Below, piece by piece: positions 27,767 through 36,277 of a stretch of DNA of 64,000 nucleotides (within the stretch, counting starts at the first letter, position 1; each line of letters opens with the position of its first letter). The DNA is from Puniceibacterium sp. IMCC21224 (GTDB lineage Bacteria > Pseudomonadota > Alphaproteobacteria > Rhodobacterales > Rhodobacteraceae): contig NZ_LDPY01000006.1 of the NCBI RefSeq assembly GCF_001038505.1, forward strand, positions 42,386 through 106,385, read 5' to 3'. Position numbers and translations under genes: made by a program. The notes beneath the pieces are model-generated. The model was not told the origin of the DNA. It made no database searches and saw only the letters and a program-made list of their open reading frames with translations.

Positions 27767-30700
27767 TCAGCCCGCGCGGCGCAGATGATAGAGCGCATCT
27801 GCCTCCAAAGGACCCATAATTGCGGTTTCGCTGCCATCTGCCCAGCGGATCCGCAACTGTGTGACGCGCCGGGCCGCACCCAGGCCGAAATGCACCCGGG
27901 GCGCGTCGAATGACATGAACCCGCCGCCCAGCTGCACCTCGCGGGTCATGGTGCGGCCCAGATCGTCGGTGATCTCGACCCGTGCGCCGATGCCGTCGCG
28001 GTTGCCGGCCATGTCGGTTAGTTGGAATGCGATGGCATGGCCGCTCTGTGTGTTGTTGCGAAACAGTGCCATCGGCCCGTTTACCGGATGGCTCAGAATA
28101 TCCAGATCGCCGTCGCCATCCATGTCGAACGCGGTGGCGGCGGCGGTCATCAGATAATCCTCAAGCCCCATCGGACCCGACGCCTCGGTAAAGGTGCCGT
28201 CGCCATTGTTGTGGAAATAAAGGTTCGAGGGGCTGACCTCGTTGGGGACCCAGGTGCCGTTGACGATATAGACATCCTGCCAGCCGTCCTGATCGAAATC
28301 CGCCACCTTGGTGTCCCAGCTCCAGCCCCCAACCTCGAGCCCGTGCGCACCTGCGGTGTCGGTAAAGGCATCACCCGCCGCGTCATGTTCCAGCAGCACG
28401 TTCGAGCGCAGGACCTGCTGCACGGACTCTTCGGCCTCGACCGCCGTGACCGCGCGGATCGGCAGGAAATGCAGCTCGCAAAAGCTGCGCGGGCGCGGCT
28501 GGCCATTGGGGATCAGCTTGCAGATCGACGGGTCGTTGCGCTGGATCGCCAGATCCTTGACCAGCATCGCCTTGCATTCTGCCTGTAGTCGTCCGGTCAG
28601 ATCCTGACATTTGCCGGCATAGGTCGGATCGAAATTATTGCCTGACTTGTACCAGGTCTTGATCTGCATGTTCTGTGCGCAGGCCGCTTTGGCCTGCGGG
28701 TCCGCGATGCCATCACAATAGCGCCCCAGCGGCTGCATCTTCAGCTTTTTTGACACGCCGGATGAGCGCCCGGCGATCTGGGCGAAATAGATCTCGGGCA
28801 CACCGTCATTCATCAGATCGGCGGTCTTGATTGCCATGGTGGTGGTGGTGGTGTGCGGCAGAAGATTGTCCGCATGGGTGATGGCGCTGAACCCACCGGC
28901 CCCATCGCCACGGTAAAGGTAATCGGGGATCTCGAAATCATTGCCCACCAGCAGGTCGGTCTGCCCGTCATTGTCGAAATCCGAGAACAGCACCGAAAGC
29001 GTCTCACCGGGGATGCCGGGCAGGTCGGTAAAATTCTGACCCGTCAGGGCGCCCGCGTCGTTCCAGACCACGCGGTTGCGGCTTTCTTCGCCCGGCACGC
29101 GGCGGTACCAGCCCGAGGTCCAGTTGCCGAGGGCGAGGTCCAGATCGCCGTCGCGGTCCGGGTCACCCAGACTGAGGGCAAGCGACAGCACAGCGTCGTC
29201 GCGGTTGAGGATCGGTTCGGGCGCGCCGACAAAGCCATCCGCCGAATTGCGCCACAGATAATTGCCCTGCCGGTAGGTGGCCAGGATCAGGTCGCGCCAG
29301 CCGTCATTGTCGATATCGGCGATCACCGCGTTGAACACGGCCATGTCGGCCAGCGGGCCGGGGTTGGCAGCCATCCGGGTGAACTGCCCCGCGCCGTCAT
29401 TGGCATAGAGATAAAGGCCCTGTTCCGTCGAGGCGACCGCCAGATCCAGATCGCCGTCATTGTCGATATCGCCGCTGGCGACGCTGCGCCCCTCCCAGAA
29501 TGGCGGCCACATATCCGCCATCGAGAACTCCAACGGCTTGTCGATGCCGGCCTCTGCGGCCTCGACCCGGGTGAACCCGGTTTCGGCAGCGGGCGAGGGC
29601 GGGGCAAACGGCGTCGCCTCGATTGTGATGCGGGTGGCATCGTCGCTGACCACCTGCCACGGCACGGCGTCTGCGGCCTGCGCCGCCCAGAGCAGGCGGG
29701 GCGGAGTTTCGGGCACGGCCTCTCCGGTCAGCATCTTCAGGGCGCGGTCGGTCTGGTACTGGTGCCAGCCCTGCGCGCCGAGCCCTGCCAGCACGCCGCA
29801 GACCAGCACCGTCGCCGCCAGCATCCAGGCCGCGCGCGGCCCCACCGATTGCGCCACGATGAAGTGTGAATAGACACTGAAACTGCCCAAAGTGAACAGA
29901 AGCGCCATGACATAGCCCTGCTCCAAACCGCTCGCCAGCAGCACCCCGGCCATCACCACATCGAACCCGATGGGCACCGGCAGGAACACCCCGACCGCCG
30001 CGATCCCCACCAGCATCAGCAGCGAAAACGGCAATCCCATGATCAGCCCCGTCGGCAGCAGCACCGCCGCCACCGTGCCCAGAAACCCGGCCAACAGCAT
30101 CAGCGGCACGGTTAGCCGGATGATGTACCACAGGTTCCGGGCATAGCTTTTTGCCACCTCCCAGACCGCCATGTGCAGCCCCTCGGGGCGGGCCTCACCT
30201 GCGGTCAGATCGGCGGCGCTCCAACCGGTCTGGATGCGGTGCTCGGGCGCGATTTCAGTGCGGGGCAGGGTGCGGCAGATCAGCGGCACCAGCACGAGGA
30301 TGATGAGCAGACTCAGCGCCACCTTGGTCAGCGCCATGTAGACCGGCACCAGCGAAAACAGCATCGTCAGCACCACCATGTTGAGCGTGGGCGAGGCGAT
30401 CATCGCGCTGAGCGTGGTTTCGGCCCGCAAGCCGCTGGAATACATCCCGCGCGCAATCGGCGCGGCGCAGTTGACACAGACCCCCAGCGGCGTGCCGATC
30501 ACCAGCCCCAGCAGCGAATTCGAGAACCGGCCGCGAAAGCTTTTGGTCTTGAGGTATCCCGCTGCCGTCAGGAACGCGGCGGCAAACAGCACACCGAATG
30601 TCATGCCCTTTTTGTTGGTATTGATCCAGTTCATCGTCGACCAGAAGATATGCTCAAAGATGTTCATATCAGCGGTGACGGGGAATTTCGCCTCAAAGCT

Positions 30701-30865
30701 CAGCGCATCCTCAAGCTGGATCGCGCCGGACATCATCGCCTTTTCATTCAGCGCCGGATAGCGCGATCCGGTCCAGAACAGATAGGCCAGCACCGCGACG
30801 ATCAGCGCAGCAAGGAAAAATCGTTTTTGAAACGGGCGGTGGATGAGCGTATCGAGCATGTGCAA
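27767..30865 (-). CDS. YraQ/DUF318-like permease fused to FG-GAP and ASPIC/UnbV repeats
   Basis: A 1032-residue membrane protein. Residues about 15-390 hold about nine hydrophobic helices with the conserved VCVNCAAPIARGMYSSG and ASPTLNMVVLTMLF segments, matching predicted permeases of the YraQ/DUF318 type. Residues about 445-720 contain FG-GAP/VCBS-type repeats with calcium-loop motifs DIDNDGDLDLA, DRDGDLDLA and DFDNDGQTDLL. A Cys-rich insert at about 713-798 has seven cysteines. More FG-GAP repeats (DFDQDGWQDVY, DMDGDGDLDIL) and an ASPIC/UnbV domain (GIGARVEI, VQLGGGFMSF, LRIRWADG) complete the protein. The beta-propeller part is expected in the periplasm. Substrate is unknown; the cysteine-containing permease motif hints at a thiol-liganded or metalloid solute, but this is speculation. 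Confidence 0.82.
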   Translation of the reverse strand: MHMLDTLIHRPFQKRFFLAALIVAVLAYLFWTGSRYPALNEKAMMSGAIQLEDALSFEAKFPVTADMNIFEHIFWSTMNWINTNKKGMTFGVLFAAAFLTAAGYLKTKSFRGRFSNSLLGLVIGTPLGVCVNCAAPIARGMYSSGLRAETTLSAMIASPTLNMVVLTMLFSLVPVYMALTKVALSLLIILVLVPLICRTLPRTEIAPEHRIQTGWSAADLTAGEARPEGLHMAVWEVAKSYARNLWYIIRLTVPLMLLAGFLGTVAAVLLPTGLIMGLPFSLLMLVGIAAVGVFLPVPIGFDVVMAGVLLASGLEQGYVMALLFTLGSFSVYSHFIVAQSVGPRAAWMLAATVLVCGVLAGLGAQGWHQYQTDRALKMLTGEAVPETPPRLLWAAQAADAVPWQVVSDDATRITIEATPFAPPSPAAETGFTRVEAAEAGIDKPLEFSMADMWPPFWEGRSVASGDIDNDGDLDLAVASTEQGLYLYANDGAGQFTRMAANPGPLADMAVFNAVIADIDNDGWRDLILATYRQGNYLWRNSADGFVGAPEPILNRDDAVLSLALSLGDPDRDGDLDLALGNWTSGWYRRVPGEESRNRVVWNDAGALTGQNFTDLPGIPGETLSVLFSDFDNDGQTDLLVGNDFEIPDYLYRGDGAGGFSAITHADNLLPHTTTTTMAIKTADLMNDGVPEIYFAQIAGRSSGVSKKLKMQPLGRYCDGIADPQAKAACAQNMQIKTWYKSGNNFDPTYAGKCQDLTGRLQAECKAMLVKDLAIQRNDPSICKLIPNGQPRPRSFCELHFLPIRAVTAVEAEESVQQVLRSNVLLEHDAAGDAFTDTAGAHGLEVGGWSWDTKVADFDQDGWQDVYIVNGTWVPNEVSPSNLYFHNNGDGTFTEASGPMGLEDYLMTAAATAFDMDGDGDLDILSHPVNGPMALFRNNTQSGHAIAFQLTDMAGNRDGIGARVEITDDLGRTMTREVQLGGGFMSFDAPRVHFGLGAARRVTQLRIRWADGSETAIMGPLEADALYHLRRAG

Positions 30866-31047
30866 TGACCGGGTCCGGGAACAGGGAAAATAAGGTTGTG
30901 CCGGGGCAACACGCGCCGACGAGGAACAAAGACGATTGTGCGCGAGTCTAGCATCGGTGCCGTGGCAAGAAAAGCGTTCCGGGGCGCGCGGGTGGATCGG
31001 AATGCTTCACGTCTGTCACTGGACCGCCAGCGCGTCGCAGACGGCGT

Positions 31048-32697
31048 TTAGCGGGGGTCAAAGCGCGGATCAAAGAGCGGTCGCCCACTGCCCATATCGG
31101 TGATCATTTGCGGCGTCAGACGGCGTGCGCGGTCTGCCACCGCGCGAAACCAGGTCTGGCGCGGATGGAACCAGGGCAGGCGCTGTGCCTGCAGCCCGGC
31201 AGGGGCGCAGATCGCCTGTACCTCGTCCTCGTCAAAGGTGACGCATCCGGGATAGATCCAGCCCTCGGCCTGATCGCCGCGCGGGATATTTGCGGTGTTC
31301 GGCATGTCGCGCAGGATCGCCGTGAACAGGAACTGCCCCCCCGGGGCCAGCACTGCCGCTGCCGCCGCAATCGACTGGCGCAGCATCGCGGTCCCGGTAT
31401 GGGAATAGATCGACTGGGCGATGATGAAATCCACGCCTGAGGGTCCGATATCGGCGGGGCTGAAATCGGGGTTGGCCAGAATGCGCGGGCGTTTGATCCG
31501 GGCGATGTCGGCGCCGATCTCGGTCTCGAGCGCGTTCTGCCACAGCCAAGTGTTGGGCTCGGTGCCAGTATAGCGGTCGGGCAGCAGATAGTGCAGCAGG
31601 AACTTGCCCGCCCGCAGCGACCCGCAGCCGATATCCAGCACCCGGTGTTCTTCGCGCAGACCCAGCCCGGTCAGCAGGCGAAACTGGGTGGCGCCCATGA
31701 AATCGTACTGGTTGGGCGGGCCGACATAGGCACGGTAATGCTGGCCCCCCGCGCGCATCTTGCGGGTGCGCAGGATTTCGATTTCCAGCGCGCCCTGCGC
31801 CGAGGCAGTTTGGGGCGCGGTTTTCAGGTTAGGGGGGGTCTGCTGCGGGGGGGTGGCCCCTGCGGTGGTCCCAACCGTGTCAAGCTGGGCGACATAAGCC
31901 AGATCCCGGGGCCGAAAGACCGACATGTCATGCGCCCGGTGCCGCCCGACTGTCTCAGGCGCAACGATCTGCGCCGCAAAGGCATCAAGCTGCCCCGGCG
32001 CAAGAGCAATCCCAAGAAAGCCGAACAGCCCGTCCAGAACTCCGGCAGGGTCATGCAGCATCCGGTCGTAATCCAGATGAAAGATCCGGTCGGGATACAG
32101 CGCCGCCAGCCGGGTCATGCGCTGGTGTACCGCGACCCAAAAGGCCAGCGCATCCCGTGGCCCCTTGGTGACATTGCGGTTGAGCAATACCGGGCCCCAT
32201 TTCAGCAACTGGTTCTGGTTGGCGCTATAGGCCATGTCAGGTCCGTTGCGGCTGATGTGGACATAGCGCAGATCCGGCTGCAGGGTCAGAAGCCGGTCGA
32301 TCAGGATATGGGTATAGGGCACCTTCCAGCCCCAGACCGGGGCCGGTCGGCCAGTCTGGCCATGCTGTTTCAGGCTTTGGGCCCAGGTCTGCAACCGTTC
32401 TGGCTGATGCTGAATTCGGTGCTGCGCCGCAAGTGTATCGACCAGCCGGATCTGCGCGTCATTCATCGGTTGCGGTGTCGACATCTGGCGAAAGAACAGC
32501 TGTGCCAGGGTCTCAAAGCGGGCATTATCCTCGACCAGCACCTCGCGGCGGCCAAACAGCAGCGCATACCATAGGTTGTCGCGGGCCTTGCCCATGTCGG
32601 CCCCCAGAAAAACGCCCAGTTCTTCGAGAAAGCCGGCAATCACCCGTGTGCCGCTGCCGCCGATGCCGCCCACGGCGATTGGTCCTGTTGTTGTCAT
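31048..32697 (-). CDS. Sulfotransferase-methyltransferase fusion protein
   Basis: A 549-residue protein from ATG 32697 (MTTTGPIAVGGIGGSG). Residues 1-265 are sulfotransferase-like, with a Gly-rich nucleotide loop GGIGGSGTRVIAGFL and a second segment YVHISRNGPDMAYSANQNQ that fits the 3'-phosphate site. After a Pro/Ala/Gln linker (about 275-310), residues 320-549 form a class I SAM-dependent methyltransferase with motif I VLDIGCGSLRAGKFLL near residue 349 and post-motif segments FIIAQSIYSHTG and LAPGGQFLFT. Such a pairing could sulfate and methylate the same glycan or lipid. It lies downstream of the secreted-fibre family with a strong terminator between, so it is probably a separate transcript. 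Acceptors unknown. Confidence 0.85.
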   Translation of the reverse strand: MTTTGPIAVGGIGGSGTRVIAGFLEELGVFLGADMGKARDNLWYALLFGRREVLVEDNARFETLAQLFFRQMSTPQPMNDAQIRLVDTLAAQHRIQHQPERLQTWAQSLKQHGQTGRPAPVWGWKVPYTHILIDRLLTLQPDLRYVHISRNGPDMAYSANQNQLLKWGPVLLNRNVTKGPRDALAFWVAVHQRMTRLAALYPDRIFHLDYDRMLHDPAGVLDGLFGFLGIALAPGQLDAFAAQIVAPETVGRHRAHDMSVFRPRDLAYVAQLDTVGTTAGATPPQQTPPNLKTAPQTASAQGALEIEILRTRKMRAGGQHYRAYVGPPNQYDFMGATQFRLLTGLGLREEHRVLDIGCGSLRAGKFLLHYLLPDRYTGTEPNTWLWQNALETEIGADIARIKRPRILANPDFSPADIGPSGVDFIIAQSIYSHTGTAMLRQSIAAAAAVLAPGGQFLFTAILRDMPNTANIPRGDQAEGWIYPGCVTFDEDEVQAICAPAGLQAQRLPWFHPRQTWFRAVADRARRLTPQMITDMGSGRPLFDPRFDPR

Positions 32698-32801
32698 ACT
32701 GCCGTCTCTTTGTTGGTCTTGCCGGTCCGGGGCGTGGCCCGCCCGCGGTTTCGCGGGTGACTGTGCCGCGCCTGTGCCACAGGGACAACCGCCAAACGGC
32801 A

Positions 32802-32833
32802 ATAGACCCCGGGTGGTTCATCCCGGGGTCTAT
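32802..32833 (-). terminator. Strong terminator downstream of the first fibre-family gene
   Basis: A perfect 12-bp inverted repeat, ATAGACCCCGGG / CCCGGGGTCTAT with loop TGGTTCAT, lies 37 bases past the stop of the minus-strand gene ending at 32870. It closes off the paralogue cluster from the sulfotransferase-methyltransferase gene. Confidence 0.75.
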
Positions 32834-32869
32834 CGTAGGTCGGATGCGGGCGATCAGCCCGCGTTGCGG

Positions 32870-34147
32870 TTATCTGGCTGCAAGCGCCGCCTCGACCGAG
32901 GCAAGGCGTGCGGTCAGAGTCGCGATGACGGCATCTGACTGGGCCTGTGTCCGGGTCTGGGACTGGTGCAGTTCGGCGATGTAGATATGCGCCTTTTCCA
33001 GTTCGTTCAGCATGCCGGCCATCTTTTGCGTCACGTTGAACGGGCCGTCTTCGGGTGTTGGGCCAACATTGGGCAGATGCCGGTCGGCGAACATCATGGT
33101 TGCCTGTTCGGTGATGCTGGGCAACGGGTAATCCGCATCGAACACCCGGTCACACCCGGCCGAGCAGACTCCGCCGGTGGTGAACAGATCACCCTCGATC
33201 GTCAGATCGCCCTGGGGGGTCAGGATCATCTCGATATCGCCGGCGCCGCCGGGCGCGGTGGTGACGCGGAATGTGCCGCCCTGGTTCTGGAAATTCCATG
33301 ACCGCCCGGTATCGTCGCCCGCCGCAATCGAGGTGTCTTCGAGCGTGAGGAAGGTGGTGCCGTTGTTGCGCAGGGTCAGCAGGCCGCGCGCGGCGACGGA
33401 GCTGCTGGCCTCTTCGACCAGCACGGTGGCGCTGCCGTCGGTCTGGCGCACATGCAACTGGGCCTCGGCCGTCAGGATGCCGATGCCGACATCGCCGTCG
33501 GTGTCGATGACCAGCGCCTGGCTGGGCGCGCTCGGGCGGATGCGGAACGGCAGGGTCGAGCCGTTGGTGGTGTCACGGATGAAAAAGCTGGTCTCGTTAC
33601 CGGCCATGTCCCAGGTCTGCGGCGCAAAGCCGGACGACCCGTCCTGCGCCAGCCGCAGCGTCGGGGTGTCGCCGTCGATCACATGCAGCTCTACCGACGG
33701 GGTGCTGGTGCCCAGACCGACCCGGCCGCCATCGTCGACATAAAGCGCGTTGCTGCCGGCCCCGGCCTCGACCGTGAACACATTGGCGGTCGGCGAACCG
33801 CAGCCGCCATTGTCCGAGGCGGTGCCGCAGTCAAGGATCGCGAACTGGTTCCTACCGCCGTTGTTCAGCTGGTTGGCCTCCAGCTCCCAGTCGCGGTTGG
33901 GGAAACTGCCAGTCGAGGTGTCGGCGAATTTGAGCCGGGTGTTGTTTTCCTTGAGGATGATCGTGCTGTCGTCAAACGCGATACCGGCCTGACAGTCGCC
34001 ACCAACGCACAGGCTGTTGCGCACGATGCCATTGGCCGTGGTCAGGACGGTCTGCGCGTCGGCAGTCTGGGCAGGCAGCCAAGGCAGCGCGACGCCCAAC
34101 AGCAGGACGGCCGGGTGGCGCAGGGCGGGAAACAGGGAATAACGCAT
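32870..34147 (-). CDS. Secreted fibre-like protein, CxGxxC family member 1
   Basis: A 425-residue protein with a Sec signal peptide (about residues 1-31, ending TADA). Just after it lies LCVGGDC (C47 and C52), the CxGxxC motif shared by the whole cluster, then FDDSTIILKENNTRLKFAD and SFPNRDWELEAN. The middle holds phage-tail-fibre-like units (NALYVDDGGRVGLGTSTP, VDTDGDVGIG-like) that usually make beta-structured shafts. The end has CSAGCDRVFDADYPLP, RHLPNVGP and a heptad-like helix MLNELEKAHIYIAELH, as in proteins carrying tail-fibre chaperone-like C-termini. Trimeric assembly is therefore likely but not shown. It probably crosses the inner membrane by Sec; release by the nearby type II system is a hypothesis. 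No enzymatic motif seen. Function unknown. Confidence 0.85.
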   Translation of the reverse strand: MRYSLFPALRHPAVLLLGVALPWLPAQTADAQTVLTTANGIVRNSLCVGGDCQAGIAFDDSTIILKENNTRLKFADTSTGSFPNRDWELEANQLNNGGRNQFAILDCGTASDNGGCGSPTANVFTVEAGAGSNALYVDDGGRVGLGTSTPSVELHVIDGDTPTLRLAQDGSSGFAPQTWDMAGNETSFFIRDTTNGSTLPFRIRPSAPSQALVIDTDGDVGIGILTAEAQLHVRQTDGSATVLVEEASSSVAARGLLTLRNNGTTFLTLEDTSIAAGDDTGRSWNFQNQGGTFRVTTAPGGAGDIEMILTPQGDLTIEGDLFTTGGVCSAGCDRVFDADYPLPSITEQATMMFADRHLPNVGPTPEDGPFNVTQKMAGMLNELEKAHIYIAELHQSQTRTQAQSDAVIATLTARLASVEAALAAR

Positions 34148-34257
34148 TCAAATGCTCCTTTGGTCTAAGAGGGCCGGAGAAAGGCGGCCCGCGGTAATAA
34201 TACGCAGCAGAGACGCACAGCGCCCCACCTGCATAGTCTATAGTTAAAACGCCCGAA

Positions 34258-34307
34258 GCGGCACCAATTTCTGGTGCCGCCCGGAAAGGTTCCGGAATCC
34301 GGGCGGC
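34258..34307 (-). terminator. Two overlapping hairpins between fibre-family members 1 and 2
   Basis: GCGGCACCA / TGGTGCCGC (34258-34266 and 34272-34280, loop 5) and GCCGCCCGG / CCGGGCGGC (34276-34284 and 34299-34307) share bases 34276-34280, so only one can form at a time. They follow the stop of member 2 by 33 bases on the minus strand and could be a terminator or an attenuator controlling readthrough into member 1. Confidence 0.6.
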
Positions 34308-34339
34308 AATACACCCCAGACCCCGCTGTTCAGATCCGC

Positions 34340-35590
34340 TTAGTTGCGGGTCTGTTCCAGCATATCGAGCCGGGCGCGCAGCGCGTCCATCTCGGACAGA
34401 CGTGTGCGCAGTTCGGCAACTTCTTCTTCCTGCGTGGTGACTTGGCCATGCAGCTCGGCGATGTAGATATGTGCCTTTTCCAGCTCGTGCAGCATGCCGC
34501 CGACCTTGGTTGTGATGTCGAAGGGCGCATTCTCCAGGGTGGGACCAACAGCCGGCAGATGCCGGTTGGCGAACATCATCTCTTTCTGCTCGGGGATCGT
34601 CGGCAGCACGCTGTCGGCATCAAAGATCCGGTCGCAGCCGCCGCCGCCGCAGGTGGTGCCACCCGTGGTCAGGCTGCCCGAAATGGTCAGATTGCCCTGT
34701 TCCGTCAGGGCGAATTCAGGCCCCGCCACCGCCGATGTGGCAAAGCGCAACTCATTATCTTGGTTCTGCAGGTTCCATTGCACAGAGCTGTTGTCGAGGG
34801 TCATGAACACGGTGCCGTTGTTCTTGAGGCTCATCAAACCACGCGCGGTATTGGTGCCGCTGGTCTCGTTGATGGTCAGCTTGGACGTACCGGCCGAGCT
34901 GGTCACCAGCACGGTACCATCACCACCTGCCACATGCAGGTTGGCCGTGGGGATGTCCGTTCCCAGGCCGATATCTCCGTTTGCTTTGATGAATATGGAG
35001 TCTTCCGGGGCACCCGGCTTGATCCTAAACGACAGGGCCGAGCCGTGGGTGACGTCGCGGATAAAAAAGTTGGCCTCGTTGCCGGCGATATCCCAGGTCT
35101 GGGCGGAAAAACCCGACGATCCGTCCTGTTCCAGCCGCAGGGCCGGGCTATTGCCGTCCGTTACATGCAGTTGCACCACCGGATTGCTGTTGCCCAGACC
35201 GACATTGCCATTGTTTTTTACATAGAGCGCATTGTTGCCCGCGCCCGCCTCAACACGGAACGGGATCCGGCCTGCGGTGCTGTCCTCAATGGCAAGGTAG
35301 TTTGCGCCACCGTTGTTGCTGTCATTGGCGATGATACGCCAGTCGTTGGCAGGGAAGCTGCCCGAAGACGACGTGTCATCGAAATGGATGCGCAGGTTGT
35401 TTTCCTTGAGTCGCAGCGTGTCAAAACCAAAGTTTTCGCCGCTGTTGCAGTCAAAGCCGGTACAGGTCGACCCTTGGACGATCAGATCGGTGGCAAAGAC
35501 CTGGGCGGCCTGTGCGGTGCCGGAAATCGCGCAGAGTGCGGTGGCCCCCAAAAGGGCTGCTCCGATCCGGTTGTGCAGCGTGATACTCAT
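34340..35590 (-). CDS. Secreted fibre-like protein, CxGxxC family member 2
   Basis: A 416-residue paralogue of the gene at 32870. The signal peptide ends near residue 28 (GTAQA). CTGFDC (C43, C48) is the family motif, followed by FGFDTLRLKENNLRIHFDD and SFPANDWRIIAN. Tail-fibre-like units NALYVKNNGNVGLGNSNP and IKANGDIGLGTDIP follow, then a C-terminus with CGGGGCDRIFDADSVLP, RHLPAVGP and a longer predicted coiled coil (EEEVAELRTRLSEMDALRARL). The stretch SSGFSAQTWDIAGNEANFFIRD is nearly that of member 1, showing recent common origin. It lies 46 bases downstream of the small exported protein at 35637, with which it likely shares a transcript. No function can be assigned. Confidence 0.85.
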   Translation of the reverse strand: MSITLHNRIGAALLGATALCAISGTAQAAQVFATDLIVQGSTCTGFDCNSGENFGFDTLRLKENNLRIHFDDTSSSGSFPANDWRIIANDSNNGGANYLAIEDSTAGRIPFRVEAGAGNNALYVKNNGNVGLGNSNPVVQLHVTDGNSPALRLEQDGSSGFSAQTWDIAGNEANFFIRDVTHGSALSFRIKPGAPEDSIFIKANGDIGLGTDIPTANLHVAGGDGTVLVTSSAGTSKLTINETSGTNTARGLMSLKNNGTVFMTLDNSSVQWNLQNQDNELRFATSAVAGPEFALTEQGNLTISGSLTTGGTTCGGGGCDRIFDADSVLPTIPEQKEMMFANRHLPAVGPTLENAPFDITTKVGGMLHELEKAHIYIAELHGQVTTQEEEVAELRTRLSEMDALRARLDMLEQTRN

Positions 35591-35636
35591 TATTTGGAAC
35601 TCCTATATTTTCATTACTTTGCTGATCCCAGCAGGC

Positions 35637-36059
35637 TCAGCCGTCTTCTTCCTTGATCTCTTCGGGGGTGATGATCACCCCGCGTTCGACCACAAAAAAA
35701 CCGGTCGAATAGTATGGCTTGGCCATAGTGCCGTCATCGCTGCTGTCACCGCGGCCGTTGTCCACCTGGTTGACGATCTCGACCTTTTCGTCGGTCGCGG
35801 CGCGCAGTTCGAACCGGTAGACGCCATCCTGTGCCTCGGCGCGGTCAAGCTCGAACACCGGGGTGCCGGATTCGGCGTAAACCGTGGACATCTTGCCATT
35901 GGGTGCGGCGACCACCAGTGTGGCATTGGTCAGCCCGACCCAGTTTTCAAACCAGACGGCGTTTGAATTGTGCTGTTGCACCGGATCAGCGGCCAGAGCG
36001 GCACCCGCGCCAAACCCCATGAGCATCGTCGCAACAAAAACAGTTCTTAGAATATGCAT
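35637..36059 (-). CDS. Small exported protein of unknown function
   Basis: A 140-residue protein starting at ATG 36059 (MHILRTVFVATMLMGFGAGA), with a clear signal peptide cleaved near AALAAD. The mature part is acidic and beta-rich (NATLVVAAPNGKMSTVYAES, YRFELRAATDEKVEIVN) with no cysteine and no motif I recognise. It opens what looks like an operon with fibre-family member 2, 46 bases downstream. A TATAAT box on the minus strand (36144 to 36139) lies about 80 bases upstream in an AT-rich patch. It could be an accessory or assembly factor for the fibres, by context only. Confidence 0.75.
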   Translation of the reverse strand: MHILRTVFVATMLMGFGAGAALAADPVQQHNSNAVWFENWVGLTNATLVVAAPNGKMSTVYAESGTPVFELDRAEAQDGVYRFELRAATDEKVEIVNQVDNGRGDSSDDGTMAKPYYSTGFFVVERGVIITPEEIKEEDG

Positions 36060-36138
36060 GCTCAAGTCTCTTGTTGTCTTTACCGGATTTCGTGCCGTGC
36101 CGATCCGTTTTGGCACAGGCGTTCATATACATATTAAC

Positions 36139-36144
36139 ATTATA
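36139..36144 (-). promoter_or_regulatory. Candidate -10 box upstream of the small exported protein
   Basis: A perfect TATAAT reads on the minus strand within a markedly AT-rich stretch (about 36118-36175) in otherwise GC-rich DNA. No convincing -35 hexamer was found at the usual distance, so it may need an activator. Confidence 0.45.
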
Positions 36145-36205
36145 GTAAGCATGTTTCTTTTTTAAGAGAAAACTTGCAACATTACGGCGCAGGTGTGGCA
36201 TTCAA

Positions 36206-36236
36206 GCGGTGCTCGGGGGGAAATCCCGAGCACCGC
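36206..36236 (-). terminator. Strong terminator after fibre-family member 3
   Basis: A perfect 12-bp stem GCGGTGCTCGGG / CCCGAGCACCGC with loop GGGAAAT lies 41 bases past the stop of the gene ending at 36278. It isolates that gene from the promoter region of the small exported protein. Confidence 0.78.
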
Positions 36237-36277
36237 AAGCTCAGCACGACCAGTATTATGGTTGCCCGGCTTGTGCG

